Of a stretch of 5,169 bases of DNA, positions 3,975 through 5,169 are shown in pieces. A program made the translations under genes and the position numbers. The first letter of the stretch is position 1; every line of letters starts with the position of its first letter. The notes under the pieces are model-generated. The model saw nothing but the letters and a program-made list of their open reading frames with translations, was not told the origin of the DNA and searched no databases. Source of the stretch: Patescibacteria group bacterium (lineage in GTDB: Bacteria > Patescibacteriota > Patescibacteriia > UBA2169); the NCBI GenBank assembly GCA_018830465.1, contig JAHJSI010000041.1, positions 1 through 5,169 on the forward strand. Direction: 5' to 3'.

Positions 3975-5169
3975 TTACTTCGTATTTGCGTATCTTTGCG
4001 CTTCGTTTTGATTTAAATACAACTTGCGGATACGGATAGTTTGCGGAGTCACTTCTACTAGCTCATCATCACCTATGTACTGCAAAGCAGCTTCTAAATC
4101 CATAATATGCGGAACATCAAAATGTTCCCTAGAGCCATCGCCTTTTGAGCGCATATTTGAGAGCTCTTTTTCTTTTGTTGGATTAACATATAAATCATCT
4201 GGTCTAGAATGTTGGCCAATAACTTGACCTTTATAAACTTTTATTTGCGGGCCAAGAAATAAAGTGCCTCGCTTTTGAGTATTAGTTAAGCCGTATAAGT
4301 TAGTTTGCCCTGCTTCCATGGAAACCAATGATCCTTGTTCTCTTTCTCGCCAATTTGGCGCGTCTTTGTCATATTCAGCGAAAACATTATGCATAATGCC
4401 CAAGCCGCGCGTGTCAGTTAAAAATTCAGTTCTATATCCGAATAATCCGCGAGTTGGGATTAAAAATTCCAAATATGAAACACCATTTTCTGTCCGTGTT
4501 TCCTGCATTACTGCATTGCGCTTTCCTAGCTTTTTAATGACTATGCCTGAATATTCCTCTGGCACTTCAATAGTCACCCATTCATATGGCACTAATTTTT
4601 TGCCATCTTCTTCTTTTACAATAACTTGCGGTCTGCCTACTTGAAGCTCATAACCTTCTCTGCGCAATCTCTCAATAAGAATTGCTAAATGCAACTCCCC
4701 TCTGCCGGAAACAATCCACCCGCCTGCAACGTTATGCGTAGCATTTCGGGCAGGTGTGCCATCATCAGCATCTTCTACGCGCAATGCCATATCTGTCTGT
4801 AATTCTAAATGCAATCGTTCCCGCACTTGGCGCGAGGTGCTATATTCCCCTTCTTTGCCCGCGAATGGCGAGCTATTCACCATAAACTGCATCTTTACTG
4901 TTGGCTGGTCAATTGAAAGCAAAGGAAGAGCAATTGGATTTTCTTTATCCGCGATTGTCTCGCCAATTGTTATATCTTCAATTCCAGCAATAGCCACAAT
5001 ATCTCCGGCAACTGCTTCTTGAATTTCAACTTTATCTAAACCAGTATATCCCATTAATGATGATAATTTAGCTTTAATATTCTCACCAGCGCGATTTATA
5101 TGCACAACTTCTTGTGATGCGCTCAATTTTCCATTATATATTCTGCCAATTCCTATTTTGCCTTTGAAG
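3975..5169 (-). CDS. typA: Translational GTPase TypA/BipA, C-terminal part
   Basis: The frame is open to the right edge and gives 397 complete residues of a protein normally about 600 long; the GTPase domain lies outside the window. The first visible residues, FKGKIGIGRIYNGKLSASQE, are the beta-barrel domain II, followed by the elongation-factor-G-like domain III with GRGELHLAILIERL (from about residue 155). Domain V follows, with RGLFGYRTEF (about 240-249). The TypA-specific C-terminal domain has KVYKGQVIGQHSR, NMRSKGDGSRE and DDELVEVTPQTIRIRK. TypA binds the ribosome and supports assembly and stress or cold adaptation. A TTG at 5124-5126 in this frame is not the start, because conserved sequence continues upstream of it. 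The gene is convergent with YibE/F across 27 bases and no strong terminator is visible there. No disabling change is seen. Confidence 0.95.
   Translation of the reverse strand, partial: FKGKIGIGRIYNGKLSASQEVVHINRAGENIKAKLSSLMGYTGLDKVEIQEAVAGDIVAIAGIEDITIGETIADKENPIALPLLSIDQPTVKMQFMVNSSPFAGKEGEYSTSRQVRERLHLELQTDMALRVEDADDGTPARNATHNVAGGWIVSGRGELHLAILIERLRREGYELQVGRPQVIVKEEDGKKLVPYEWVTIEVPEEYSGIVIKKLGKRNAVMQETRTENGVSYLEFLIPTRGLFGYRTEFLTDTRGLGIMHNVFAEYDKDAPNWREREQGSLVSMEAGQTNLYGLTNTQKRGTLFLGPQIKVYKGQVIGQHSRPDDLYVNPTKEKELSNMRSKGDGSREHFDVPHIMDLEAALQYIGDDELVEVTPQTIRIRKLYLNQNEAQRYANTK

Noticed and set aside
5124..5126. TTG as the start of the TypA reading frame
   Set aside because: The frame stays open to the window edge and the 14 residues before it match TypA domain II, so the gene is cut by the window rather than starting there.

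Overview
The window is AT-rich and tightly packed: eight protein-coding genes, mostly short spacers, no RNA gene, no insertion sequence and no CRISPR array. It reads with the standard bacterial code. The gene set (a stand-alone LigD-type 3'-phosphoesterase, a thioredoxin/CcdA-like membrane fusion, DUF5320, DUF134/UPF0251, YibE/F, TypA and CysRS), together with several starts that lack a Shine-Dalgarno sequence, resembles a Candidate Phyla Radiation (Patescibacteria) genome. That placement is an inference from gene content and style; no phylogenetic marker was tested.

Left part, minus strand (1-2212). The order of transcription runs from right to left. A promoter with almost no leader drives a secreted or membrane thiol-disulfide protein (1010-2212). 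Six bases further on comes a stand-alone DNA-end 3'-phosphoesterase (500-1003). A hairpin with a T-run (418-457) ends this pair. A 174-base spacer then holds an imperfect palindrome (353-416) that may be a dispersed element. It is followed by a 60-residue proline-rich acidic small protein (143-325). Next is a compact site where a terminator-like hairpin, a promoter and the start of cysS lie within about 50 bases; only the first 27 codons of cysS are in the window.

Middle, plus strand (2250-3947). A near-consensus promoter (TTGACA, 17 bases, TATACT) has its -10 element buried in a 24-base palindrome with one mismatched pair, the shape of a repressor operator. It drives a DUF5320 small protein with a cysteine cluster and a coiled coil (2341-2553). 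A terminator follows, then a DUF134 helix-turn-helix protein (2611-2889) that overlaps a YibE/F membrane protein (2886-3947) by four bases. An attractive but unproven reading is that DUF134 is the regulator that binds the operator. The module would then be a self-regulated envelope, metal or redox response, lying divergently to the thiol-disulfide gene.

Right part, minus strand (3975-5169). This is the C-terminal two thirds of the translational GTPase TypA/BipA, cut by the window edge and convergent with the YibE/F gene. No convincing terminator lies in the 27-base gap between them.
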